This document shows, one piece after another, positions 53,506 to 63,851 of a stretch of DNA of 64,000 bases (position 1 is its first letter; the number at the start of each line of letters is the position of its first letter). Position numbers and translations under genes: made by a program. This DNA is from Bacteroidales bacterium F22 (GTDB taxonomy: Bacteria > Bacteroidota > Bacteroidia > Bacteroidales > Bacteroidaceae), in the NCBI GenBank assembly GCA_029541985.1, contig CP095414.1, positions 930,001 to 994,000 of the forward strand, read 5' to 3'. The notes below the pieces were generated by a model that was not told the origin of the DNA, made no database searches, and saw nothing but the letters and a program-made list of their open reading frames with translations.

Positions 53506-56500
53506 GTGAATCAAATAGAGTCCTCCCAATCCCCTCAACTATTAGTATACAAAGCCTCTGCAGGTTCTGGCAAGACTTTTACTTTAGCCATAAAATACAT
53601 GCAGTTCTTGATACTGAATCCTAGATCTTATAAAAGTATACTAGCCGTAACCTTCACCAACAAAGCGACGGCAGAAATGAAAGAACGAATACTTGGTCAA
53701 CTCTTTGGAATTAGCTATGGAGATCCACGATCAGATGTCTATTTAGCTGTTCTAAGTGAGCAGACAGGTCTCCTTCCCAATGAGATTAGGAAGCGGGCTT
53801 ATGAGGCCCTCCATCTATTGTTGCATGATTATAGCCGTTTCAGGATAGAAACGATTGATAGTTTCTTCCAATCGGTGATGCGTTCATTAGCTAGAGAACT
53901 CGGTTTGACTCCCAATTTAAACATAGAATTAGACAGTACATCCGTGCTCGAAGAGACCACTGCAGCCCTCTTAGAAGGATTAGAAGAGCACTCCAAAGAG
54001 CTTCAATGGATAAAGGAATCGATCAACGAGAATATAGATAATGAGAACGGTTGGGATGTCTCGGGAAGTATACAAAAAATCGGCTTACAATTATTCAACG
54101 AGGAATTTGTAATGAATAATAAAGAACTGATTGCCACCATCAAGAAAAATCCCACCATCGTAGATGAGTATCGTAAGATGCTCAAGGAATTAGTCAAAGA
54201 CTGTGACCAAGCGATGAAAGAACGAGCAGAGCATCTACTGAATCTACTCCAAACCCAATATGACTTGACAATAAGTGATTTTTCTTACGGTAAATCAGGT
54301 CCTATAGCCTATTTCACGAAACTCGCTTCAGGAAACTATACCGATGACGACACCCTACTCAAGACTCGATTTTTAGAAGCGATGGATGACCCTGAGAAGT
54401 GGACAAAAAAGAAAAGTGAAAAGCGAAATGCCATCATAGAAGCAGCTTCACAACATATCATACCTCTGATACATCTACTAGAAAATGACGAAAAAACTGG
54501 AGAGCGAAATCTAGCCTCCCTCGTTAGAACTACAGCCGAAATATCAGCAGCTCAACTGAGTCAACTGCGCTTATTGGAAGCCCTTCGTGAGATGCTAATC
54601 AATCTCAATCATCAAGAAAACCGTTTCCTTCTTTCTGAGACAAATACCATGCTTCACAACCTCATAGGCAAAGATGATGCATCCTTTATCTTTGAGAAAC
54701 AAGGAGTCCAGATAGAACATATCATGATTGATGAGTTTCAAGATACCAGTACCCTTCAATGGGGCAATTTCAAGTTACTTCTTTTAGAAGGTCTTTCTAA
54801 AGGTGGTGACAGTCTTATCGTGGGCGATGTCAAACAATCAATCTATCGCTGGCGCGGAGGAGACTGGAGTATTTTAAATAACTTAGGAGCAGAAAATACG
54901 ACCAATTTCTTTCCTATCGAAGTACTCACGCTGACAACCAACCGCCGTAGTCAGACCCGAATCATAAACTTCAACAATTCATTATTCGATTATGCCGTAC
55001 AGATAATCAATGCCAAACACATCGAACAATTTGGAGAGTCTTGTGAACCCCTGATCGAAGCATATAAAGACGTCAAACAAGAAGCCCCCGAGAAACCCGA
55101 AGCAGGATACATACAGATTCATCAGTTGGCAAGTCGTAAAAACATGCAACTCTATAGAGAAGACACGATTTACTCTATGGTCGAGCAAGTGAAGATGCTA
55201 ATAGCAAAAGGTGTCAAGGTCACTGACATAGCTATATTGATAGAGAAAAACTTCTTAATCGCTGATATCGCACGCATCTTCGAAGAAGAACTAAACCTAT
55301 CCATCATCTCAGATGATGCCTTCATGCTCAAGGCCTCACCCGCCATCAATATCTTGATAAACAGCTTACGCTATTTAGTAGATAGTCAAAATAGAGTAGC
55401 ATTGACTCAACTCATCCTAGACCTAAACAAATCAAAGAAGCCAGCCACAGACAATTCTTATCCAGAAGCTGATGACATCATCACTGTCGAAGAGATTACG
55501 AACAATCAACAGCGATTTACCCCTCCAATTTTGAGAGATAACTATGAGGAGCTCAAGCAGCTTCCCTTGTATAATCTTCTCGAAGAACTCTATGACGCAC
55601 TTGATTTGCAAGAGATTAAAGGGCAAGAAGCCTACCTCTTCAGCTTCTTCGACCAAGTGATGCAATATTTAGAGCAAAAGAACGGAGATCTATCCCTATT
55701 CATAAAGCATTGGGATGAAAAGATGATTGAGAAATGTATCCCTAGTTCTGAGTTAGAAGGTATTCGTGTGACCACCATTCACAAATCCAAGGGATTAGAG
55801 TTTCACACCGTACTGCTCCCATTCGTTGATTGGGACCTCAATGGAAATTCACGATTTGAGAACCTGCATTGGTGCAAACCTGAAAAAGACAGTCTATTCG
55901 GATGGAATATGCTTCCCCTAGTGCCAATTAATTTCCAAAAGAAGACAGTACTCAATAGCATCTACAAAGAAGACTACCTAAGAGAGAAATTACAACAATG
56001 GGTAGACGCCATCAACAAACTATATGTAGCCTGTACCCGTGCCGAAGTGAACCTATTTATATGGCACGAGAAAAGCAAGTATACAAAAAAAGACGAGTTG
56101 TCCAACGGCACCCAGATGGGAGTTGTCATCGAAGACGCCATCACAGCTATTAGTATGGAAGAAGAAATCCCATTTAGTCAAGAAGAAATTTCCCGTGAAG
56201 AATCCGATGAAGAATCCAAGAACAAATCAGGTGAGTCATCCGATGAAGAGCCCGATACCCTAATAACCTATGGAGAGGTCGTTCTATCCAAACAACAGAA
56301 AGACCAATCAGCCGAAGCAAATGAAGCAGCTGAAGCAGAGCAATCAGCGAACACTCGAAACCGTTTCATGCAAGAACCACTACCCCTCGCAGTCAGCATG
56401 TGCTCTTCCACCCCATTAATCTCTTTTAGACAAAGTAATCGGTCAGCTCAATTCATCAACAATGGAGGCATAGAGACTGAGCGTACGATGATAGACAGAG

Positions 56501-56919
56501 GTAAATTACTTCACGAACTATTTGCTTCAATTCATACCTTAGAAGATGTAGACAGATCTATTCAAAGTTTCAGACATGAAGGAATCATTCGTGATGAAGA
56601 AGTCGTAGAGATCAAAGAAATGATTTCAAAAGCCTTTGACCACCCCCAAGTAACATCATGGTATGATGGTTCATGGAAACTATTCAACGAGTGTGATATC
56701 ATCCAGCGCGAACAAGGCAACGTCAAGATTCATCGTCCAGATAGAGTGATGGTCAAAGACAACAATTGTATCGTTGTGGATTTTAAATTCGGTGCCGAAC
56801 ACAAGAAATACCACAAACAAGTCAAAAGATATATGAATTTACTTTCTAAGATGGGCTATTCAAGTGTAAAAGGATATCTCTGGTATGTAGACAACAACAA
56901 AATCACCCCTGTAAGATAA
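53506..56919 (+). CDS. addA: AddA-like helicase-nuclease (UvrD/RecB family)
   Basis: 1137 residues from a GTG start. Superfamily 1A helicase with Walker A KASAGSGKTF, Walker B MIDEFQDTS, GDVKQSIYRWRGGD, TTIHKSKGLEFHTV and VACTRAEVN, followed by a PD-(D/E)xK nuclease domain (GKLLHELF, PDRVM, VVDFKFG, QVKRYM). Together with the AddB-like partner it resects double-strand breaks for recombination. Between helicase and nuclease lies a highly acidic low-complexity stretch (about 885-960, rich in E, S, D and K). The symbol follows the AddAB arrangement; the Bacteroidota enzymes are divergent. Confidence 0.88.
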   Translation: MNQIESSQSPQLLVYKASAGSGKTFTLAIKYMQFLILNPRSYKSILAVTFTNKATAEMKERILGQLFGISYGDPRSDVYLAVLSEQTGLLPNEIRKRAYEALHLLLHDYSRFRIETIDSFFQSVMRSLARELGLTPNLNIELDSTSVLEETTAALLEGLEEHSKELQWIKESINENIDNENGWDVSGSIQKIGLQLFNEEFVMNNKELIATIKKNPTIVDEYRKMLKELVKDCDQAMKERAEHLLNLLQTQYDLTISDFSYGKSGPIAYFTKLASGNYTDDDTLLKTRFLEAMDDPEKWTKKKSEKRNAIIEAASQHIIPLIHLLENDEKTGERNLASLVRTTAEISAAQLSQLRLLEALREMLINLNHQENRFLLSETNTMLHNLIGKDDASFIFEKQGVQIEHIMIDEFQDTSTLQWGNFKLLLLEGLSKGGDSLIVGDVKQSIYRWRGGDWSILNNLGAENTTNFFPIEVLTLTTNRRSQTRIINFNNSLFDYAVQIINAKHIEQFGESCEPLIEAYKDVKQEAPEKPEAGYIQIHQLASRKNMQLYREDTIYSMVEQVKMLIAKGVKVTDIAILIEKNFLIADIARIFEEELNLSIISDDAFMLKASPAINILINSLRYLVDSQNRVALTQLILDLNKSKKPATDNSYPEADDIITVEEITNNQQRFTPPILRDNYEELKQLPLYNLLEELYDALDLQEIKGQEAYLFSFFDQVMQYLEQKNGDLSLFIKHWDEKMIEKCIPSSELEGIRVTTIHKSKGLEFHTVLLPFVDWDLNGNSRFENLHWCKPEKDSLFGWNMLPLVPINFQKKTVLNSIYKEDYLREKLQQWVDAINKLYVACTRAEVNLFIWHEKSKYTKKDELSNGTQMGVVIEDAITAISMEEEIPFSQEEISREESDEESKNKSGESSDEEPDTLITYGEVVLSKQQKDQSAEANEAAEAEQSANTRNRFMQEPLPLAVSMCSSTPLISFRQSNRSAQFINNGGIETERTMIDRGKLLHELFASIHTLEDVDRSIQSFRHEGIIRDEEVVEIKEMISKAFDHPQVTSWYDGSWKLFNECDIIQREQGNVKIHRPDRVMVKDNNCIVVDFKFGAEHKKYHKQVKRYMNLLSKMGYSSVKGYLWYVDNNKITPVR

Positions 56920-56966
56920 CCCTCCCTCGAAACAACAAAGCAAAGACAGTAATACAAAATAGCAAC

Positions 56967-59900
56967 ATGGCAAACAAAAAGAATCAACATAAATCATTTT
57001 TAGAAATGGTCGCTGAAGACCTTCACAAACGATTCGGCAATGACCTCAGCGAAGTCGCCTTAGTCTTTCCCAATAAGCGAGCTCAACTCTTTTTCAATGA
57101 TTATCTCTCGATGCAAGAAGACGCCCCCATATGGTCGCCAGCATTTGTAAATATAGACAGCCTCTTGAGTAGCGGAAGCCAACTCCAAGTAGCTGACCCC
57201 ATCATGCTCGTATGCATGCTATACCGTATCTATATAGACCTGACAGGAAGCAAAGAATCGCTAGACGATTTTTATTTCTGGGGAGAACTACTAGTATCCG
57301 ATTTTGATGACTTAGACAAGCAATTAGTTGATGCAGATAAACTCTTTAGAAACCTAGAAGAACTCCAAGAACTAGATGATGATTTATCATGGCTTGATGA
57401 CGAACAACGAGAAGCCATTGCCCAGTTCTTTAAGAATTTTGATATGGCAAACCATTCAGAGCTCAAAGACAGATTCATCTCTATCTGGTCCCATCTTCAT
57501 ACCCTCTACCATTCTTTTAGAAACCAACTGCGAGACCAAGAGATGGGCTATCAAGGCATGATTTATCGTGATAGCGTAGAACAATTAGACCTAGATGCGC
57601 TACCTTATAAGCACTATGCACTAGCAGGATTCAATGTACTCAACAAAGTAGAAAAGAAACTCTTTAAGCAACTGCATGACGCAGACCTAGCGAGTTTCTA
57701 CTGGGATTATGATTTATTCTACATGGAAAATCTAGATATAGAGACCATGACCTATAACGGGATTAACTTCAATCACGAAGCAGGAGTATTCATAAGAGAA
57801 AACCTGATAAACTATCCCAACCAGTTGACCAAAGAACAACTCAACGTACTGAACCAAAAGAAAGAAATCGATATTATCAACACCAATACAGAAAATGCGC
57901 AAGCCCGTTTTGTAGGAGAATGGGGGCAGCGAGGACTTCTCGGACAGGAAAAAGATAATGCTGTCGTTTTGTGCAACGAAGCCTTACTCCAACCCGTAAT
58001 GTACGCATTGCCTAATAATATCGAGCAACTCAATATTACTATGGGATACCCTCTCAAGCAGACACCTATATACAGTTTGGTTCAGGCGATTACCGAATTG
58101 CATATCAGAGGCTATCGCAAGAAACGAGGTGATTACAGATTTCAAACAGTACTTCAAGTACTCAATCACCCCTATACCCAACGCATGAGTCCCGAGGCGG
58201 ACCGCATAGTCAAAATGATTAATGAGCAACACCTCTTCTATCCAACCATCAGCCTCTTGTTAGGTACAGAAGAAAATGAGTTTCTACACCTACTCTTCTC
58301 TCCAGTGGACACTTCAGAGTCACTGTGTAGACTCCTGATAGAAGTGATGCAGAAGCTAAGCGTCTTATTTACTAATCCGTCGGAAGATGAAGCAAATAAA
58401 CTAGACAATGCATCAGCCGATGCATCAGCAATCGCGGAGCCAAGTCTTTTCTCACCTGAAGAGATGACTAATCAAAGTCCGACTGCTCAGCCCACTCAGT
58501 CCACTATATTTAGAGAACTATACACAGAGTCAATCTATCAATGCTACACGAAAGTCAATCGAATACTTGACCTCATCAAAGAGAAAGAATTGATTATCAG
58601 ACCCAGTACCCTAAGCATCCTCATCAATCGTATCCTATCCACTACAAAGATCCCCTTCCATGGAGAGCCAGCCGTAGGATTGCAGGTATTAGGAGTTTTG
58701 GAGACGCGTAATCTAGACTTTCGAAATTTGCTCATCTTATCGCTCAACGAAGGAAATTTACCCAAGAAACCTCAGACCGCTTCGTTTATCCCTTATAACC
58801 TACGCAAAGGATTTGGCATGACGACACTAGAGCATCACAACGCCGTCTTTGCCTATTACTTTTACCGCATGATACAACGAGCCGAACGCATCACCATGCT
58901 CTACTCGACTGCTACTGACGGGATGAACCGTGGAGAATCATCACGATTCATTCAACAGCTGCTTGCTGATTGGCCTCATCCGGTAAAGAGACATTACATA
59001 GAAGCGAAACAGACGATAATCAAACAATCCGACATAGAGATAAAGAAAACGCCACAGATTATAGACTTTCTTCACCGTACCTATAACCTCATGTATCAGA
59101 GCGAATCCAAAGGAGACTTGCAAGAACGGTTCATACATATCGCCAAGCAAATGGAGAAGCCATATGACCAGAGAAGATTTAGACAAGGAGATGCTGTACG
59201 TATCTTGTCCCCTTCGGCCATGAATACCTATATCAACTGTTCGCTCAAATTCTATTTTCAATATATAGCCCACCTCTCAGTAGATGAAGAAGTCTCCGAA
59301 GACATCGATGCTCGAATCTTCGGATTAATCTTCCATGAAGCAGCCGAACTCATCTACAATGACTTGTGCTCAGCAAACAATGTAATCACTGCCGATACCT
59401 TGGATAAACTATTAGAGAATCCCATCAAGATACGTAACTATGTAGATCAATCCTTTGCACATAACTACTTCAATATCACAGACGGAAGCCTACCTGAATA
59501 CAATGGTATACAGTTAATCAATGCCCAAGCCATCAATAAATATATCAGAACCCTTCTCGAACATGATAGAACAAGAACTCCTTTTCATTATGTAGCGAGT
59601 GAAAAATATATTGCTCAAACCATAGCCATCGATTGTCCCCATACACAGCCCGAAGATAAGGCAACAGACACGACTTCTCAAACAATTCTAACCCCACAAT
59701 TGATGGTAGCTACAGGAGGATACATCGACAGAATGGATTGGAAAGATGGCACCTTACGAATCGTAGATTATAAGACGGGAGGAAAGAGTCAAGCAATCAA
59801 AGAAGCAGTCCAATTAATAACCCCTGGTCCAAGCCGTCCCAAGCATGCATTTCAGGTATTTGTCTATTCAAATGCTATGATTCATTACCTGCATGGCATG

Positions 59901-60206
59901 CAGAACAAAACCACCGGATTCAGTTATTTGACCGATACTCGAGGCATACAAAAGAGTAAAATTTCCCCATGCCTCTATTACACCCGAGAATCAGGACGGA
60001 AGACCTATGACCCAAGCATTCAACTAAGTGCAAATAGGAAACGGGTGCCCCTTGACGACTTCGAAGACATGATAAAAGAAGACTTTGAAGTCAACCTCAA
60101 AGAAGTAATCAGAGATATCTTCGACCCCAATAAAGTCTTTTCTCAGTGTGATGATATATCCGGACAATGCGCATACTGCGATTTTAAGGATATTTGTAAT
60201 AGATAG
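56967..60206 (+). CDS. addB: AddB-like nuclease subunit with iron-sulfur cysteines
   Basis: 1079 residues, 47 bases after the addA-like gene. The N-terminal region has an inactivated-helicase fold: where a P-loop would be, it reads LVFPNKRAQLFFNDYL, so no Walker A lysine motif is visible. The C-terminal PD-(D/E)xK nuclease is complete: FGLIFHEAAELI, GGYIDRMDW, RIVDYKTGGK and FQVFVYSNA. Cys758 and Cys1068, Cys1071, Cys1077 (CAYCDFKDIC) form the AddB-type 4Fe-4S arrangement. It is predicted to be the structural and second-strand-nuclease partner of the AddA-like protein. Confidence 0.87.
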   Translation: MANKKNQHKSFLEMVAEDLHKRFGNDLSEVALVFPNKRAQLFFNDYLSMQEDAPIWSPAFVNIDSLLSSGSQLQVADPIMLVCMLYRIYIDLTGSKESLDDFYFWGELLVSDFDDLDKQLVDADKLFRNLEELQELDDDLSWLDDEQREAIAQFFKNFDMANHSELKDRFISIWSHLHTLYHSFRNQLRDQEMGYQGMIYRDSVEQLDLDALPYKHYALAGFNVLNKVEKKLFKQLHDADLASFYWDYDLFYMENLDIETMTYNGINFNHEAGVFIRENLINYPNQLTKEQLNVLNQKKEIDIINTNTENAQARFVGEWGQRGLLGQEKDNAVVLCNEALLQPVMYALPNNIEQLNITMGYPLKQTPIYSLVQAITELHIRGYRKKRGDYRFQTVLQVLNHPYTQRMSPEADRIVKMINEQHLFYPTISLLLGTEENEFLHLLFSPVDTSESLCRLLIEVMQKLSVLFTNPSEDEANKLDNASADASAIAEPSLFSPEEMTNQSPTAQPTQSTIFRELYTESIYQCYTKVNRILDLIKEKELIIRPSTLSILINRILSTTKIPFHGEPAVGLQVLGVLETRNLDFRNLLILSLNEGNLPKKPQTASFIPYNLRKGFGMTTLEHHNAVFAYYFYRMIQRAERITMLYSTATDGMNRGESSRFIQQLLADWPHPVKRHYIEAKQTIIKQSDIEIKKTPQIIDFLHRTYNLMYQSESKGDLQERFIHIAKQMEKPYDQRRFRQGDAVRILSPSAMNTYINCSLKFYFQYIAHLSVDEEVSEDIDARIFGLIFHEAAELIYNDLCSANNVITADTLDKLLENPIKIRNYVDQSFAHNYFNITDGSLPEYNGIQLINAQAINKYIRTLLEHDRTRTPFHYVASEKYIAQTIAIDCPHTQPEDKATDTTSQTILTPQLMVATGGYIDRMDWKDGTLRIVDYKTGGKSQAIKEAVQLITPGPSRPKHAFQVFVYSNAMIHYLHGMQNKTTGFSYLTDTRGIQKSKISPCLYYTRESGRKTYDPSIQLSANRKRVPLDDFEDMIKEDFEVNLKEVIRDIFDPNKVFSQCDDISGQCAYCDFKDICNR

Positions 60207-60273
60207 GATTTCAAAGCGTCAGATACCAGCGAATAAAAATTATTTATTTAATTATTTATCGAACTATATTTTG

Positions 60274-60281
60274 TATTTTTG
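60274..60281 (+). promoter_or_regulatory. -7 promoter element of recN
   Basis: TATTTTTG matches TAnnTTTG and lies 72 bases before the recN ATG. Confidence 0.45.
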
Positions 60282-60353
60282 CCTACGGTTGACAGAAAAT
60301 TATATTGAGTAAATAAATCTCATTACAAGAATATCCGCTACAACAACAAATAT

Positions 60354-62027
60354 ATGCTTATATCTCTACAAATAGTAAATTATGCACTAATCAAAAGTCT
60401 TCATATAGACTGGGAAACAGGCTTTTCAGTAATCACTGGCGAGACTGGTGCCGGAAAATCCATTATGCTTGGTGCGATTAATCTTTTATTAGGTCAACGA
60501 GCAGATATCAAATCAATCAAAAAAGGAGAAAACCGGTGTATTATAGAAGCCGAATTTATGATTAAGAACTATGGTTTAGAACCATGGTTCCAAGCCAATG
60601 ACTTCCCCTTTGATAATGGACAATGCATACTCAGACGTGAATTGCAGATTACAGGTAAGAGTAGAGCCTTTATCAATGATACTCCAGCACAACTAGCCCA
60701 AATGAAAGAATTGGGCCAACAGCTGATTGACATCCATTCACAACATCAAAACCTGCTGCTCAGTAAAGAAGACTTCCAATTGCACGTAATCGATTTAGTC
60801 GCTCACAACCAAGAGTTGCTAAACCAATATCAAAAAGTTTATGCTACTTGGAAGGCAGCGAAGAAACAACTTGAGCAAGAGCAGTTGCGACGAGACGAAC
60901 AACTCAAGGAATTGGATTACAAATCGTTTCTTCTTGAAGAATTGGAACGTGCTGACCTCAAGCCCAAAGAACAAGACGAATTAGAGACTACGATAGAGAC
61001 CGCTACTCATGCGCAAGAAATCATCTACGCGATGAGCAAGACAAACACGCTATTGACAGATGAAGGCAATGGTGTCATCGACATGCTGCGCGATGCCAAG
61101 CGAGAGTTAGGCTCTATCCAAGCACACTTCCCACCTGCAGAAGATTTATACAATCGCATCGAAAGCACCTACATCGAATTGAAAGATATAGCAGATGAAG
61201 CTGCCAGCACGATTGAAGGGATGGAACACAATCCCAATCAGCTCCAAGAGATGCAAGACCGTCTAGATTTGATTTACCGTTTACAGCAGAAGCATCATGT
61301 GGCAGATATGCAAGAATTGCTCGCTGTATGGAGTAAACTCAGTGACGAAGTCAATGCCATAGAAAATGTAGATGAACGAATCAATCAATTACAGAAACAA
61401 GTAGATTCCCTACATAAGCAAGCTGCACAACAAGCCGCTGCGTTGACTTCGATTCGCAAAGCGACAGCCAAACGAATAGAAAAGACGATGGTTCAGCAAT
61501 TGAAACCATTGGGTATGCCACATGTCAACTTTTATGTCGACTTGCAAGCAAAGAAAGAACTAGCAAGCACAGGCAATGACATCGCTCACTATCTCTTCTC
61601 AGCCAACAAAAACGGCGAACTCAAACAAGTATCCCAGATTGCTTCAGGAGGTGAGATAGCCCGTGTGATGCTATGTCTCAAATCCATGATAGCTAAAGAA
61701 GTGAAACTCCCGACGATTATCTTTGATGAGATAGACACCGGTGTCTCGGGTGACATAGCCACTAAGATGGGAATCATCATGAGACAGATGGGTACTTGTA
61801 ACCGACAAGTATTGAGTATCACCCATCTGCCACAGATAGCAGCTATGGGCAGTGTCCATTATAAAGTATACAAAGAAGATACAGAAGATACGACCAATAG
61901 TTTAATCAAACGCTTGTCCGATAATGAACGAGTAGAAGAAATAGCTTCCATGGTCAGTGGCAGTTCAGTCACAGAAGCCGCTCTTGAAAATGCCAAGACA
62001 TTATTAACCACAGCTCAAAATATCTGA
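60354..62027 (+). CDS. recN: DNA repair protein RecN
   Basis: 557 residues, normal length. SMC-like ATPase: Walker A ITGETGAGKSIML (28-40), two coiled-coil arms (about 160-370), signature ASGGEIARVMLCLKSM, Walker B PTIIFDEIDTGVSGD, and ITHLPQIA. It tethers DNA ends in double-strand-break repair. It follows the addAB-like genes with its own promoter, so the three form a functional repair cluster. Confidence 0.96.
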   Translation: MLISLQIVNYALIKSLHIDWETGFSVITGETGAGKSIMLGAINLLLGQRADIKSIKKGENRCIIEAEFMIKNYGLEPWFQANDFPFDNGQCILRRELQITGKSRAFINDTPAQLAQMKELGQQLIDIHSQHQNLLLSKEDFQLHVIDLVAHNQELLNQYQKVYATWKAAKKQLEQEQLRRDEQLKELDYKSFLLEELERADLKPKEQDELETTIETATHAQEIIYAMSKTNTLLTDEGNGVIDMLRDAKRELGSIQAHFPPAEDLYNRIESTYIELKDIADEAASTIEGMEHNPNQLQEMQDRLDLIYRLQQKHHVADMQELLAVWSKLSDEVNAIENVDERINQLQKQVDSLHKQAAQQAAALTSIRKATAKRIEKTMVQQLKPLGMPHVNFYVDLQAKKELASTGNDIAHYLFSANKNGELKQVSQIASGGEIARVMLCLKSMIAKEVKLPTIIFDEIDTGVSGDIATKMGIIMRQMGTCNRQVLSITHLPQIAAMGSVHYKVYKEDTEDTTNSLIKRLSDNERVEEIASMVSGSSVTEAALENAKTLLTTAQNI

Positions 62028-62071
62028 TTTAAATAAGCCCTTATCCTCATAAAACAAAAGACAACATAAAA

Positions 62072-63142
62072 ATGAATTTGATTTACATGACCACTACTTT
62101 CCTCATCAATATACTTACCCTATTGGGTATAGCCTCAAATGACGCAACCGTTGGGAGTTACACCTATAAAGATCAAAGTGTATATCAAGGAGAAATCAGA
62201 AAAGGGAAGCCAAATGGCTATGGTACCATTGACTATACCTCAGGAGAGACCTATGAAGGCTATCTCAAAAAAGGAATACGTGAGGGATACGGTACTTACT
62301 ACACCCCTGATGGCAGTACCTATATGGGGAATTGGTCGCAAGACATGCGTACAGGAAAAGGAATATCCTACACCAAAAAGAATAACAGATACGAAGGGCA
62401 TTGGGTGAAAAACAAACGCCAAGGAAAAGGAAAATTATCCTACTACAATGGAGATACCTATGAAGGAAATTGGAAGGATGACGTGCGGTCAGGCGAAGGT
62501 ACCTACTATTGGAAAAATGGAAGTAAGTATGTAGGAAGTTGGTTATCAGACGCTAAAAATGGCAAAGGAACACTTGTATGGAAGAATGGCAGTTCCTACG
62601 TAGGAGACTGGAAAAATGATAAACAAGAAGGCAAAGGAACCTATAAATATTCCAATGGAGATGTATACGTAGGGCAATGGAAAGGTGGCATACAAGAAGG
62701 AGAAGGCACCTATTCTTTTGCATCAGGTGAGGTCTATAAAGGACAATACAAATCAGGTCAACGCACAGGACATGGCATCTATACCAATCCCAACGGAAGC
62801 AGATACGAAGGCGATTTCGTCGATGGAGACAGAGAAGGATATGGCACATTGACAACCAACACCAAAGCTAGTTATCAAGGAGAATGGGTCAACGGATTTC
62901 CAGAAGGACAAGGGACTCAAACCCTATCAGATGGCACCGTATATATCGGTACCTTCGTACAAGGCATATGGGAAGGAGCAGGTACTTTGACTAGTCCTGA
63001 CGGTATACGCTACGAAGGCACTTTCAAAGACGGTTCAAAAGACGGATACTTCAAAGAGTTTAACCAAAAAGGAGAACTTATCCGCGAAGGAAAATTCTCC
63101 AATGGTCATCTCATCTCTGAGCAGAAACATCCAACCAACTAG
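62072..63142 (+). CDS. MORN-repeat protein
   Basis: 356 residues. A hydrophobic N-terminus (about 8-21) that could be a signal peptide or anchor, then 13 full MORN repeats of 23 residues from about residue 30 to 330, each of the form YxGxWxxxxxxGxGxxxx (for example GDTYEGNWKDDVRSGEGTYYW), and a partial fourteenth. MORN repeats form an elongated beta sheet that binds proteins or lipids. It lies 44 bases after recN but is not obviously related. Function unknown. Confidence 0.88.
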   Translation: MNLIYMTTTFLINILTLLGIASNDATVGSYTYKDQSVYQGEIRKGKPNGYGTIDYTSGETYEGYLKKGIREGYGTYYTPDGSTYMGNWSQDMRTGKGISYTKKNNRYEGHWVKNKRQGKGKLSYYNGDTYEGNWKDDVRSGEGTYYWKNGSKYVGSWLSDAKNGKGTLVWKNGSSYVGDWKNDKQEGKGTYKYSNGDVYVGQWKGGIQEGEGTYSFASGEVYKGQYKSGQRTGHGIYTNPNGSRYEGDFVDGDREGYGTLTTNTKASYQGEWVNGFPEGQGTQTLSDGTVYIGTFVQGIWEGAGTLTSPDGIRYEGTFKDGSKDGYFKEFNQKGELIREGKFSNGHLISEQKHPTN

Positions 63143-63148
63143 CACGGA

Positions 63149-63829
63149 CTATTTAGTCCACGCTTCGACAAGTTGATTCACAGAAGGAAAAACGATATTA
63201 GCACCTGAGTCCTTCAATACCTGTGGATCTAAAGGGCCTGTATTTACTGCTACAGTGAAGATATTTGCTGCATGAGCTGCCTCCACTCCCAAAGGAGCAT
63301 TTTCGACTACGATAGCCTCATCAGCAGAAACCCCTGCTTTTTCCAAACCTTTCAGATACGGTTCTGGATTTGGTTTTCCCTTGACGACATCATACGCAGT
63401 AACCATTTTATCCTTGGCAAAGATACCTGGATAATGTACTTCCAATCGGTCAAATAAAGAATGCTGCCCCGACCCAGTAACCAATACGATTTCGATACCA
63501 GCTTGTTTCAAAGCATTGAGTAAGTCATTAGCCCCCGGCATCTCTGGAGCGGGTGGATTAGCATTGAACAACTCACACTTACTCTCATATATAGATTCCA
63601 TCTCTACAGCCGTAGCCTCTCTTCCCTTCTGCCTTTTGCAAATCAGGTTAATCGTTTCTCTACCCGTACGTCCTTCATGCATATACGCCTCCTCTTTAGG
63701 CAGATGCATGCCATGCATCTTCATCACTTCATGCCACGCATTGGCATGATAAGGCATAGAATCAAATAATACGCCATCCATATCAAACAACACAGCCTTA
63801 AGCGGCTTTTTCAAAAAATCTTTCTTCAT
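63149..63829 (-). CDS. HAD-family hydrolase (beta-phosphoglucomutase-like)
   Basis: 226 residues from the ATG at 63829; a TTG at 63838 in frame is less likely. Motif I FDMDGVLFDSM, motif II VTGSG, motif III KGKPNPEPYL and motif IV VVENAPLGVEAA place it in the C1-cap group with phosphoglucomutases and sugar-phosphate phosphatases. Substrate not known. It is convergent with the MORN gene, 6 bases apart. Confidence 0.9.
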   Translation of the reverse strand: MKKDFLKKPLKAVLFDMDGVLFDSMPYHANAWHEVMKMHGMHLPKEEAYMHEGRTGRETINLICKRQKGREATAVEMESIYESKCELFNANPPAPEMPGANDLLNALKQAGIEIVLVTGSGQHSLFDRLEVHYPGIFAKDKMVTAYDVVKGKPNPEPYLKGLEKAGVSADEAIVVENAPLGVEAAHAANIFTVAVNTGPLDPQVLKDSGANIVFPSVNQLVEAWTK

Positions 63830-63851
63830 CTTATTCAACTAACTATCAAAT

